Origin: Seison nebaliae
Lineage: Eukaryota; Rotifera; Pararotatoria; Seisonacea; Seisonidae
Length of the DNA: 64,000 bases
Reading direction: 5' to 3'
Assembly (NCBI GenBank): GCA_023231475.1
Contig: JALJEE010002335.1
Location: 46,741 to 110,740 of the forward strand
Shown here: piece by piece, positions 24,691 to 37,110 of the stretch
Position numbering within the stretch: the first letter of the stretch is position 1
Layout of the letters: each line of letters begins with the position of its first letter
Made by a program: the position numbers and the translations under genes
The notes under the pieces: generated by a model
The model's database searches: none
The model's input: the letters and a program-made list of their open reading frames with translations, nothing else
Told to the model about the DNA's origin: nothing

Positions 24691-25575
24691 TCGTCTCGTT
24701 TTTACTCTTATCGACAAAATTCCGGAATCGAACTTCTACACTTCACAAATTTTCAACATGAATTATTTTCATAATCGCTCAATCTTTAGTCATACTACTT
24801 GATACTACGATTTATCTCGCGATATTCTTCTCCAAGATTTCAGAAATTTCATTTTTTCTTACGATCCCTCAGAGTCTATACTATAAACTCTATAGTATAG
24901 AAGGCATGGACAAGAGGCATACTTGGAAAGGAGTAAAAATTGTCCCACACTCATCTGTTATATAAATATAATGTATTTGCGGTTTATTTTAAATAATTTT
25001 TTTCGTGAACTCTTTGTTCATTCTAATCAGATATATTTTATAGTAATATCTAATGAATCATGTTGTAATTGGCACCATTTAATAGAAGAGAAAAATAGTT
25101 TAAGAATATATCTTTTTTATGAAGTGACTCTTTGCCTGATTAGTTAAATATAGAGAAAACTAAAGAAGTTAAAAAATTGTCTCATTGAGCGGTTGTCACC
25201 GAATCGTTTGGATTCAGTCTTTTCTTTTAAGTAACACGCCTTGTCTTTCGACATAACTTTCTTTGTAGAAATGTCCGTTATTTATTTATGCATTGGACTA
25301 AAACGTTTCAGCGGTGTCTGATATAGATCTATGTATTAGGTTTGATCATTCAACTATCGTTGATTAATGGAATTAACCGTTTTATTAATTAGTTTTGATT
25401 TATTAAATTTCATATAATATGCTTTCATAGTGTTATTTTATATACAGCAAGCAATAATAATAATATCTATTAAACCAATAAATGTTGAATATCTTATTAA
25501 AAATTTCCAATTAATGTTGCAAATATTTGGATATACATCGTTAAATTTTTTATTTACATGACTAATTAATTTGAT

Positions 25576-27955
25576 TTATCTGGAACCAATTGTATCATCA
25601 TCGGAGGGAGCATATCTTGCCCTACTATTATGTGTCTCCCATAACTTATTAAGATTTGAAACTTCTTTAGATGCTTTTTTTCCTTTTTTTTTCAAAGGTA
25701 CTTTTTTCTTCTGTAATGGTATCTTCTTAGGTTTTTTTGGTTTTATTGGTATAATATCTTCTTTTTTGGAAGTTCCCATAAGATCTTCCCAAAGTTTTCT
25801 ATAAAAACTTTTCTTTACGTTTTCCAAATATTTTTCGTCAATTTGTAAATCAGTTTCCATGAGTGTTGTGTCTTTAATTCCAAATACAAAGAAACTTAGA
25901 ATGCCAAATAAACCATATCCTAATAGAATAAGAAAAATTTTCCATGTGTATGAAGATAGAATGGTGATTTGTAAAGATAATGCTATTATTGGAAATAGAA
26001 CACTAGATAGAGGATGCGACAATGTTATTCTTTCTTCTGGACATTGATTTAATACATATGGTGCTGATAATGATACGGAGAATAAACCCAGGACAACTAT
26101 AATTACAAAGAAACCAATTCTAAACGGAATCTTTAACATGTAGACACTTCTCATATAAATGAACAACGATCCCATATAAAGTACCAAAACAAAACAAACA
26201 GCTAATTGTTTAATATCCACTAGATCAACGACTGAATTCATGGTAGTCATCAACAGAGTTTCGGATTGCGTATAAGGATTGAGAATTGAATTTTTAAATA
26301 TACTTCTAATTGGACTTCTTATCGGACTTCTTATCGGACTTCCGTTCGCACTCTTCGTTGTAGCTTTTGTTGGAGTTTTTATTGAACTTTTTATTGGGCT
26401 TTTATTATGATAGTTAACGTTAGTTGGTAAGACGCTTCGGGAAGAGTGATTATAATAATAATGTTTTATGAAATCCCGCAAATTTTTAGTACATTTCTTG
26501 CATTCTAGATGAATTACATCGTCGTCATATTCTGAACAATTACATTGATATCGATAAATTATTATTTTCTGATGTTCTCTATTATTGTTGCTCTGGTTAA
26601 TGTTATGTTGAGCTATGTTAACTGGTGGCTTGACTGGGTTTGTTGAAAATATATTCTTTTTTTTCTTTTTCCCATAATTCAAATCACAATATAACTGATA
26701 TAATTCTCCATCAGTCATCTTACCCTTTTTCCGATAAACACATGGACAAGCTAATAATGGATGTTGTCGTAATAATGGAAATATCATCGTCGTATAACTG
26801 ATCAGCAGGAATATAAGTACTAGAATTGCACTTGCTAATTGCATAATAACTTGAGGTAGAAAAACTATTGATGAGATGGATGCCATTATCGATATAAGTA
26901 ATAATGAAAGTGATGGAATTAACATTGATCCCGGTGAGACTAAACGATAATTTTTAAAAAGACCATCTGTTGTCAATCCCATTCCAATAAGATGTACAAT
27001 TCTAAATGTGATTAAGATGATGAAAACGTTGAATAATGCCGGTAGGAAAGACCAGACCATTATGAGATTCTTACTGAGTTTTCCAAAACTCGAAGGGAAC
27101 ATAGCATATGCCATGATTTTTCTCCTACAAGAATAAAAAATAGCGATAATGGCTGGTATAATATACAGGAGAATGGTATATATACAACTAATGCAATATT
27201 CTGTTTCTAATTTCAAAACTTCACATCGATTGAGTAAAGACATGAATATCGGATAAATTCCGAAAGCGAAAAAAATTCGATTAACTAATTCTAATGTTCG
27301 TTCATATTCTATATGGAACACCGTATTCTTGGTCGAACAATGTCTGTTACGATATCTGACTAGTGTTATGTTGAGACAATAACCGATCACTACCAATAAG
27401 TTAAGTAGCGCCATTACCGTTCGATTGATATGTTTCGAGATTCCAGAACAAAAATTTAAGACCATAATCACGAAAGTCGCCCAATAATCAAAAATTTCGG
27501 GAGATAGTTCATAAAATCTTGAATTTATTGGTGGTGCCAAATCGACAAAAAAATAGATATGGTACACGAAACTTTGAGCAAATATCGCTATAACAAGACT
27601 CGAAACTAATTAAATAAAAATTACTTGTAAATCAATTAAATAATATGCTAACATACAATAATGAATGAAGTAACTAAATATGATACGAAGATGCCATATG
27701 TGCGATACATAATTTGATGTAGATTATGATATCCCATCAACATAACTTTCAAATGTAAATATGTGACGAAACTGAAAGACGATACGACCGCAGCTAACAA
27801 GAGTGCCAATAACCCAGTGAAACCTTTGAGAATTAATAATAATAAAACTTTTTTTAAAAAGGCAAACTGCCTCCTTTCGTCTCATCCAAGACTAATCCCA
27901 AAATGCTGTAAACGGCCATCCCCGAAAATGGTACTAAGTTAATGGAATCCCACAT
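25576..27955 (-). CDS. Divergent cationic-amino-acid-transporter-like membrane protein, tandem copy B
   Basis: Three exons (27955-27868, 27823-27653, 27605-25576) encode 762 residues. Exon boundaries and phases match copy A, and long blocks are nearly identical (for example DLVDIKQLAVCF and FRIGFFVIIV), so the pair arose by tandem duplication. The first-helix sequence is MAVYSILGLVL, again without the APC glycine motif. The loop motif CKKC-x9-H-x4-H is retained after CNC. Copy B has a private insert made of a repeated SPIR unit (four in a row) and KTPTKATTK before the conserved DLVDIKQLA helix, and a Lys-rich tail. As for copy A, the substrate is unknown. Confidence 0.75.
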
Positions 27956-28872
27956 GACTATGAACTTCTATAAATAGTAAGTGCTTTGTAGTTAGTAATG
28001 AGTCATGGAGTAAATTAATATCTTATTAGAATATTAAAAGAATTATAGGTAACCTTTGGCGCTAGCTTTTTTTGTTCCGATTTAGAATGTTCCAATAGAA
28101 AATCAAAAATTAGTTTTTAACAATTTACAATTTTTTTTGATTATATCTTACAATATGATCTATTTATCAATTAATTGTTATTTCGTCATTCTCAAACACA
28201 AATTACATGATAACATTTCAATCTTTATGTCGCAGTTTAGAACCAGAACAAACCATACTTATATGTATGTTTTCTTTTACGAATCAATGAGTTCGAGTTT
28301 TTCAAATTTCGATTTTCCTTTTACTTCTACAATTATTTATTTCAGTCGTTTCTATTTGCATTGTTTTAACGCAATTTTTAGAGAGTTCTCATTCTTATCA
28401 TAGCAGAGTTTATTTCTAACGCCAGTGTCATATACTAACAAAAATTCTCCAATATATAACCCTCGACTAGTTGTTCTTGGTAGTGGTCTAATTTTTGTTC
28501 GTCAAACTTTCTGATCTTGCTGGTCATATAATAATTTAATTATCTGAATTGACCATCAGTTCATTTGAACGAATCGGTTACCAAATTTATAACATTTACT
28601 TGTAAAGTGAGTTTATTTTTTGTTTTCGTACTTTACTGAAATCGCAAATGAAATTTACCATCAATAATTTAATGAACAATTAATTGCATTAATTTTTAAT
28701 AGCATTTAAATGTAGTTGTTCACCAATATTCTTTTCACGAAATTTACATTATTTCTATTACTTTTGTTATACGTATTAGTATTTCAATATAATTACATGA
28801 AACCTAAATGAAAACAGTTTTCCTTCTCATTTATAATTGCTATTACATAATTTATTAATTTTTTTAAATGTA
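27956..28872. other. Intergenic region between transporter copy B and VWA8
   Basis: AT-rich sequence without a supported gene. The 88-codon plus-strand frame at 28137-28403 has no recognisable feature. The region holds the VWA8 3' flank and the presumed promoter of copy B. Confidence 0.35.
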
Positions 28873-31800
28873 TTAATTATCAAAAGATTGTTCTAATATC
28901 CTACTAATGTTTACAGGTAACTCGGAGGTAGTTCTACAGACAAACGCACGATCTGACGGTAATTTTTGTTTCAAACTTTAAAAAAAAAGAAGAATTACAA
29001 GAAAATAAAAAAATATAAACTGATTAGCTTCGTCTCCCAAAGATCCAATGAATATAGCATAACTAGATAAATTGACTTCATCTTTATGTTTATATGTGGA
29101 TAATAATTCCCCAAAATTATCTACATTAATTCCATAACGACGAAAATTGGCATCAGATAGAATGATAATAAATGCTTCATCGAATTTATCATCTTTCGCT
29201 TCCAATAATTTTTTAATATTCTCTTGTTTGTTTTTCAAGCACGACACAGTATTATCACCGGCAAAACAAAATTGTGAATGAGCAATCATCATCTAGAAAA
29301 ATATTTGTCTAACTAATTGATGAAAAAGAAATAATAAACTTTTAATATGTCAATCTTCTGTTTCGCATTTTTTGGTGGATAATGAACTTTGACAAATTCA
29401 ATTGCATCATCTTCCCCAGAATGTCCAATAATCTCATAAACGATATCATCACGTCCTTCTGCCATTTCTATCAACATTAGGGCAGCCTCTAATTCTAATT
29501 GTAATCGACCATCATAACGAGCAAATCGATACATTGATCCACTCACATCAACCAATAATGAAATTAATTTTGGTCTGATTTTTGGAATTCCATCTTCCGG
29601 CTTGATTAATTCTCTTCTCTTATAAATATTCTTTTCGCCTAACATCGCTTCAACAATTTTAGTTTCATCCATTTCACTTCCTGTACTTTTCCCTCGAATC
29701 CATTGTCTTTCATTTCTTCGAGATTTTAAATTATCAAGTGCATTTCTTAATAATTCAACTTCATGATTAACTGCATTTCGATAACTGGTATAAGTACTAG
29801 CATCATATTCTGACATTTTTATTTCTTCTAATCTATTTAGAAAAATATAAAATAAGATCAAATGAATGAAAAAGAAACTTTTTCTTGAAAACTTCTCGAT
29901 TCATTTCTCGCGCTTTCTTCAAAATTTCTTCTGGTACATTTTGTTTTATTTCGTCTGAAACTTGATGAATGTCATGACCACCATCCAAACGATATGGTCC
30001 TCCAACACCACCTAAACCAGCTGTATCTCGTCCACCTGAACCACCGGCCCACGTATTCCCTCCAACATGTGGTTCATTATTCGGATCGACTTTTCCATGT
30101 TTCGGTCCTCCTAATTCTCCAAATAATCGATCAAGACGATTTCTTTCTAAAGAATTCTCTTCATTTAATCGAACAGAAATATTCAAATTATTCTTCATAT
30201 TTTTCATTTTATTCCAAGACGACAATTGATCATAAGATGGAAATTCAATACCATTCTCTTCAAATTTTTTCGCAATTATTTCATAGATGGAAGTATTATG
30301 TACATCGAAATCGAAGACATTATTCAACGCCTCATATATCGCTGCCATTTCCATTTCCTTATCATTTGAATTCTTATAATAGAATTCATTCAAATGTTTG
30401 ATAACGGCAGTTAATTCTCTCGTTGAATATGGATATTTCAATTCGTCATTATTCACTAATTCTCTTAAAGAATTGAAAGATAAAATTAATTTTTTCACAA
30501 TCTCTTCCGGTACATGTTTCCCATATTGTTGCACTAATTCATATTCGGACTCAAAATCTGGATTATCGATTGCATAGCAATTAAATAGATCTCCCATTTG
30601 AGAATAGAAATCATTTCCTAAAAATGGAAATCCTGGTCGATTTGCTAAGACGATACAGCGGAAATCTTTATGGATTTTAATTACATTTTCATTACCCTCC
30701 AAATGATTTGGCACATGTTTTTTCAACAACCTTCCATCAGATAATCTCATTTGTCCTAAAATAAATTTTCTAAAAAATTTAGAAAAATAAAAAAAAAAAC
30801 CGGAATCAAATAGAGATCGAAGAACGACAGTAACATGTAAAGATGCTTTATCTGCTTCATCGATTAAAAGAATAAGACCATTCTTTATAGCAGTAATTAA
30901 TGGAGAATCAATAATATTGATCTTACCATCAATAATACTAATTTGTGATGATAATGAATGGATTGTTGTATCTCTATAAAATAAATTGAATTAATATGAT
31001 AAATTAAATGAATTTAAAATTAAATAAATTAAATAATAAAACCGATGAAGTTGAATATATTCTCTTGGTAATTCCAATTCTTGAAGTAATTTATCTGCCA
31101 ACTTATTCTTTCCAACACCTTGATTTCCGATGAGACAAATATGATTTCCATTTCTCAAATCACTTTTCATCAATTCTAACAATTGACGATGACGACGATT
31201 CTCATGGAAGACGATATTTGGGATCTTTCCCAAATTTTCACGAGACTTATTTGTCTTTTCAACTTTTTTTCCATTTTTACGATTCTTCTGAAACATTTCA
31301 TCGAAATGGAAATCCTTCTCAATCGGAATAATTCGATTTAATAAATTGTTAAAATTATTCCTCGTAACAGTTGGGAGGAAACGATGTAACATCGAATTTT
31401 TGACAACAAAATGAATAAGAGAATTAGCAACGTCATTATTGATAGAAAATGATGCCAGATTCTCCTGAATATTTAACATTTGTCGCAATGAATAAGTCAA
31501 TTGTCGAAGATGGTTATTTGTCGAATCTTCCAATTCTTTGCGAATTGATAAAAGTTTATCAATAATTTCCTTATTTTTTCCATCATTATTCAATAGAATT
31601 TCACGAAATTCTGTTTCTTTTAATTCATCCAATTTCAAATTAATCCAACCCATTGACACCGTATCATTATTCAACCAATTTTGCTGTTTAGTTCCATTTT
31701 CACTAATGGCAATAATTCGAAATTGTTCATGACAACGATAAATATGTCGTTTTCCATCAAAAATTTTATCAATAATATTTTCTTGTTTATTATTGAAGAA

Positions 31801-33591
31801 ATGATCGAACGATTTGGCGGATAAAATTCGATCACCATTAGGCAATTGATATTCTCGATCTTGAACTAATCTTTATAATTTTAAATAAGAAACAATTTAA
31901 AGAACATTTTTTAAAGCAACAAAAAATAATACCGTTGTAATGCGAATAATGTATGTGGATGTAATCGATGAATTCCATCCAAAATGGTGACTTTTCCATC
32001 GATCATCGCTTGTAATAATTGGGAAATTTTCCATTCAGTATTTCCATTTTCTTCGTTTGTTATACGATTTATCATCAATTCGTTTAACGTCAAATCTTGA
32101 TATAACGGAATAATTTCATGATTATCAATTTGTTTCAAATCTTTCAAAAAAGTTTCGACGAGAAAAGTTTTTCCACTTCCTCTCTCTCCAATTAGACAAA
32201 TATCTGATCCACTTTCAAAAATTCCGTTTAATTGAAATAATGTCTTCTCTTGAGAATCCACTAATTTCTTATGAGGAATTTTTGATTTAATATTTGTTGG
32301 ATTGAATGATAAATTATATTCTTTCACAATCAATGATAACGTTTCTGAAATTTTATCATCTTTTGTTTGAAGGAGATTGATGGGATAAATCGAATTAAAA
32401 ATAAAATCTCTTAAATTTTCTTTCTTATCTTCACATTTATCTAATAATCTTCCATAAATTTCTATTGCTGGTTTTATTAAATTTTCTGGGAAATAAAGTT
32501 TATGTCTCTCCTTTATAATTCCCAAATCGTCTGATTTACTTCCGTTATTAATGGCAAATGCGACAGATGTTAAATCATTTGAAAATTGTTTAACTAATTT
32601 CATTTGTTTCTCATTCTTTTCCTTAACGGTTTCTTCTATGAAGTTTGTTGAAATTGAATAATTGAAATCTTCATCATTCTGTAAAAACTTTCCTTGAAAA
32701 CGTGAACGGAAAGGTGGATCGATCGATTTACCATTAATTCCGAATTTGAAAGGAATTATCGACCTTTCCACACTATTAACACCATATGGTGTTCCCAAAA
32801 CTATACAACGGAAATTGGAATGAATTGGAATTAATTTCGATACATTAATATCTTCTTTTCCATATTTCTTATTGAAAAAGAATAAATAAAATATCGAAAG
32901 AGATTTATGAAAATGAATAAACTTCCAATAAATTTCTATATTTATTTTCATTAATTAATAATGATCCATCTTCTAATTGCATTTCACGATTCTCTAATAA
33001 ATTATTAATAATGGGAAGAACATTTCGTTCGGCATTCTCAACAGCATCAATAACTAATAATCGTCCATTCTTCACTGCTTCCACCACAATCTGATCAATA
33101 AATTTCACATTTCTTTCTTTCATTTCTCGACGTTGCTTCAAATCGCTTTCACTCGTATCTCTCGTCGTACAAATGTATTCGATCTCTCGATTAAATAATT
33201 CCTAAAAATTTCTTATGGACCAAAAAGAAAAAATGGCAAACCGAATAAATGAATGGTAGATGTCGTTTCCTTGGAGTTACTGGACCGACGAGAAACATGT
33301 CCTGCTCTAATTTGTCTTTTTGTATCATCCATTTCAAATCTCTCAATAAACTTTGTGGAATATTTCCTCCAACCGCATAACGGTTCCCTTTTAATATAAA
33401 TAAAATTTATTTAGTTCCATGAAGAATGTGTAACAATATCCGATAGGGATAAGATGCTTCCATTCCGATTTGCTATTCGTTTCATGACTTATGCCATCAA
33501 TCGTGATAGTTGACGATTTATATCTTTTCAATTGTATCTGTTTCATATGTTGTCGAAAGGTTTGACATCGTTGAAAATACATCGATGACAT
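28873..33591 (-). CDS. VWA8: VWA8 orthologue (mitochondrial AAA+ ATPase with VWA domain), compact form
   Basis: Ten exons (33591-33435, 33387-33242, 33201-32923, 32867-31933, 31870-31043, 30973-30801, 30755-29879, 29832-29340, 29292-29021, 28975-28873) with introns of 40-69 nt encode 1,420 residues in consistent phase. Three AAA modules are visible. The first has a degenerate P-loop (FLVGPVTPRKR), the second Walker A GERGSGKT (about 417), the third GNQGVGKNK (about 755) with LVLANRPGFPFLGNDF-like sequence downstream. Then come PKHGKVDPNN and GGNTWAGGSGGRDTAG, which are hallmark VWA8 motifs, and a C-terminal VWA domain with MIDAS LVDVSGSM (about 1226). The N terminus is basic and free of acids for about 30 residues, consistent with mitochondrial import. 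Human VWA8 is about 1,905 residues; the missing part is the central region between NVFDFD and PKHGK. Confidence 0.93.
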
Positions 33592-35378
33592 GATATTAAC
33601 TTAACTTTAATAAATATGATGAAAAGTTATGTTCTACTTTCTTTCATTTCTTTTTCTTTTGAAGATCTTTGGCTTTTGTATCAAATATTTTTTATCTTCA
33701 TCGAACGCTTTTACATGACTTTCAAACAATTCATTTTAATCCTATCATAACACGAGGATTCACATTACTTTACTTTTCCATCGAAAAATTTAGAAAGACG
33801 GATAGAAAAAATATCATTGAACTTCAAATTTCAATAATTTATATGAGCGTTATTTAAGAACAGCATAATAGTGAAATAAAAAATTTTCAACAACTGTTGT
33901 TGTTGACAAAAATTTATAACTACAACCCAATTTTTAAACATTAAAGATTGATATTGTAACTGGAATATCATTCTCATGAACATGCCGATGAACGAACACG
34001 TTCATTCCTTTTCTCTTATTGACATATTCAAAACATCCCGATTCAGGAAAAAGTTTTGGAATATGAGAGACCTCACAACTACTAACCTCCCAACTTCGTA
34101 GCTTCTCTGAAACGTCCGTCAAGTAGGTGTAATAGAAGTTAATAATAGTTATAGAAGTTATAGGTTGTGGAGTAGTAGTTCTGTAGATTGTTCCGAATAT
34201 TTCAGTTCACACTAATCAGAACAGTCCGCCGATGAATCGGGAAACCGTTTCCAGGTACATTTCGTAGAAGAATAAGTATAATAAGAAACTTTACAAGAAG
34301 AAGAAAAAATTGGGCTTTAGAAACAATTATTATTTTAAAGCCGTCAGTCCAAGGAGATCTATTATACTTACAAAGTTAGCATCTTGTTAGCAAAGTTGAT
34401 ACCAGTGTTAGCATGAACTTAATCAGAGAACACCTAGTTGATCTTATATCGATTCATACAACTTTGGTGTCCAAATTAACATCGCAACAATCGAAACTGT
34501 TTTCAACCAAACTATAATCATAGTTTTTAATCCATCGTAATATAATATAATAATTCATAATAGAAATAACAAACAGTAAATCTATTCCAACAGAATATGC
34601 AAAGAAATAGTTTGTAGCACTAAACAGCTAATTCGACGTTGTTGAGCTTTATTAAACTGTGTAGTATTCACTGAATACTATCCATTAATATGACATTCAA
34701 ATGAAATGTATTCGAAGACAATTTAATTCGGATGTTTCAACTGAGAATGTCCTTTAATGTAAAGGGAAATGATGATTAAGAAACATTATAATCTTTCTTA
34801 AAAATAGATCTCATGAAATCTATTTTGAGAACATCCCGAATTTTTCAACAGTAAACGACAAAGAAAGTTTAACAAATCAATGAACGTTGGTTGTTGAAAG
34901 AACGAATAAACTATTTGAAAAATGTTGTTGATGAAAATATCAATGAAAGAACAATTATAATTTTTGAGGATAAAATCGATATTTTCACCACTTCTGAGTA
35001 GTTCAATAGGAGTGACGATTAATAAGCAGTTGAACAAAAGAAGAAATAATAAATTGTTTTTATTGCTTTGGAGCTATTTTAATTCAAGAATAAAATATTC
35101 ATTAATAAGCTATTGATGATAAATATTTGTTTGGGTTCTTCTTATGTTGGATGCAGTTTCGATAATGATCATTCAAATAAGAAAGAAACAAGTGGAAAGA
35201 GGTTTTGTGACTATTGTTTATTCGTTGAAATCGAATACTGTAAAATAGAATAGATATGAACGAAATAAACGATCATCAACTACATCATCATTTTCATAAT
35301 AATGACAATTATTTTAAATGACTATTAAAACAAGTCGAATTATCATTCACTCGAAATCATCATTTTCCTAATCATAAA
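33592..35378. other. Intergenic region between VWA8 and the homeobox gene
   Basis: The two genes are divergent, so this 1.8 kb should hold both promoters. Open frames are short (the longest, 79 codons at 34798-35037 on minus, has no known motif). No repeats or RNA genes were recognised. Confidence 0.4.
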
Positions 35379-36221
35379 ATGAAAGTAATGTCTTCTGATC
35401 GTCATATAATCCAGTCGATTACTGAACAATTCAATTTATCATCATATAATTCCTGTTCTGATAATTTAGATAATATCAGTTTACTCCATCATTTTTTGCT
35501 ATTTCTGCTAAAACAGCAACAACAACAACAAAAACAACGTCCGACACATTATGAATATCAAGAGGAATCTTTCATGAATCAAGATTATCATAATGAACAT
35601 TTAAAAGTGGAAAATTCAAAAAGAAATTCGTCAACATTTTCAATCGATTCGTTGTTGAATGATCCATCTTCATCGATAAAATCCGACATATCCAATCAAA
35701 TTGTGCGAAATAACAATAACAACGACTTTGGAATTAGTCAATTAATCAGTCACACTTCGAAAATAAGAGAATATCCTCGCCATCAACATCATAATGTAGA
35801 AATGCGCCAAAAAGAAAATTCTAAATTATTATTTAAACCTTTAAAAGTTTTCTCTTGCAATTCTCTACCCAACAAACAAAATTCATCTAATGCGAATCAA
35901 ATAAATCATAAACGAAGTAGATTCACTTTTAAAACTGAACATCTTTTAATCATGAACAAGAAGTATCAATATAATCCTTATCCCGATTCGAGACAACGAA
36001 TTCAGATCGCGTATGAATGTAATCTCCGATATGGACAAAGTACAAACAGAAGTTCTAGAACTTTTTCTCTTATTCTTATTTTATTGTTGTTTGAATTAAT
36101 AGATGTAAATCAATTGAAGAAAAATGAAATTGTTACAAAGCAGATTGTGACACATTGGTTTCAAAATAAACGAAAATTAGTTAAACGAATTAAAAGACAA
36201 GAACCGAATACCATTCAATAA
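35379..36221 (+). CDS. HMBOX1/HNF1-class homeodomain protein
   Basis: Two exons (35379-36039, 36103-36221; 63-nt intron that stays open in frame) encode 259 residues; unspliced, the frame would be 280 residues. The homeodomain lies at about 178-255. It starts with RSRFTFKTEHLLIM, continues NPYPDSRQRIQIAYECN and ends THWFQNKRKLVKRIKR, with the invariant W-F-x-N-x-R of helix 3. An extra segment of about 15 residues between helices 2 and 3 is typical of the HNF class, and the motifs SRFTW, YPDEAKREEIA-ACN and KEIKRR of HMBOX1 (HOT1, a telomeric-repeat binding factor) match best. The N-terminal part is Gln, Asn, His and Ser-rich, and I see no clear HNF-p1 dimerisation domain. AATAAA signals follow the stop (36219, about 36250, about 36296). 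Family confidence is good; orthology to HMBOX1 rather than HNF1 is inferred. Confidence 0.78.
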   Translation: MKVMSSDRHIIQSITEQFNLSSYNSCSDNLDNISLLHHFLLFLLKQQQQQQKQRPTHYEYQEESFMNQDYHNEHLKVENSKRNSSTFSIDSLLNDPSSSIKSDISNQIVRNNNNNDFGISQLISHTSKIREYPRHQHHNVEMRQKENSKLLFKPLKVFSCNSLPNKQNSSNANQINHKRSRFTFKTEHLLIMNKKYQYNPYPDSRQRIQIAYECNLRYGQSTNRSSRTFSLILILLLFELIDVNQLKKNEIVTKQIVTHWFQNKRKLVKRIKRQEPNTIQ

Positions 36222-36993
36222 ACATGAAAATAATTAACAATAATCAACAAATAAATTTATAATTTTGTACCGATCGTTTAATTTTTAAATATCTTGAAAT
36301 AAAACTTTAAAATTATTTGATAATTTTAACTCTTCTAATATATAGTAATAACAATAATATACTTTTTCTGACAATTCTAACTATAAAACGAGTAAAACAC
36401 ATTGAAACGTGTCTATATAATTATTTTAGCGAACGTTATTATAATTTAGAATAAAGATATTATAATTGTTTAGAAATACTATAATACAGTTAGTTACGTT
36501 TTCATATATCATAAGGAATTGTTCTAATACTATATGACCACATTTAAAAGAAGATATTTAGATTTCCAAAAAATTGCCTCATTGATAGACGAGAGTGCAT
36601 TCTGAGTTTATTTAAAGATAAAAGATAAATTTAAGTTCTCTTTGTCGACGATAGAGTTTCATTGTTATAACTTATATTTCATATTATTATTATTTATTAG
36701 TTAGAATTCCCGTCGGGATAAATGTGAAAAAAAGGAAAAAATTATTGTCTTCCTTGGTGACAATAAAGAGTCGCAATTGATCGAGAGAATCACGGTCGAT
36801 TTGTAGTGCGGAAGTGGAGTCGTATGTGGAGATAAAATATTTAAAATCTGTAAGAGAAATGTTTAGAGATAACCCATAGTATCTGATAGTGTATGTGAAA
36901 ACGGAATGGGTGTGAAAATGGTAGATTACGGAAGGATGACTGAAGAATAGGTCGGAATTGGTAAATTCATCAATAAGTTAAAAAATATGAAGG

Positions 36994-37110
36994 CACATTA
37001 GAATGGGAAGTGGTAAGAAATTCACTGTGGCGAAAAGAAGTGAACGGTTACATCTATGAAAGCAGCAGATCATTCTCCTAATGAGCCGATTGTAAGCTCG
37101 GTCCATGGAC
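36994..37110 (-). repeat. Dispersed repeat, copy 2 (inverted relative to copy 1)
   Basis: The reverse strand reads DRAYNRLIRR, CFHRCNRSLLFATVNF and LPLPIL, closely paralleling 24581-24690. Conservation of the reading frame between two decayed copies suggests a common protein-coding mobile element. Confidence 0.55.

Larger units (their letters stand above)
23964..25575. other. Intergenic region between the two transporter copies, with repeats
   Basis: It contains an AT dinucleotide-rich microsatellite (about 24096-24139), one copy of a dispersed repeat (24581-24690) and a 15-bp exact match (25183-25197) to the hairpin array near 63.1 kb. The 85-codon frame at 24545-24802 falls on the repeat and is not called as a gene. 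Confidence 0.4.
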
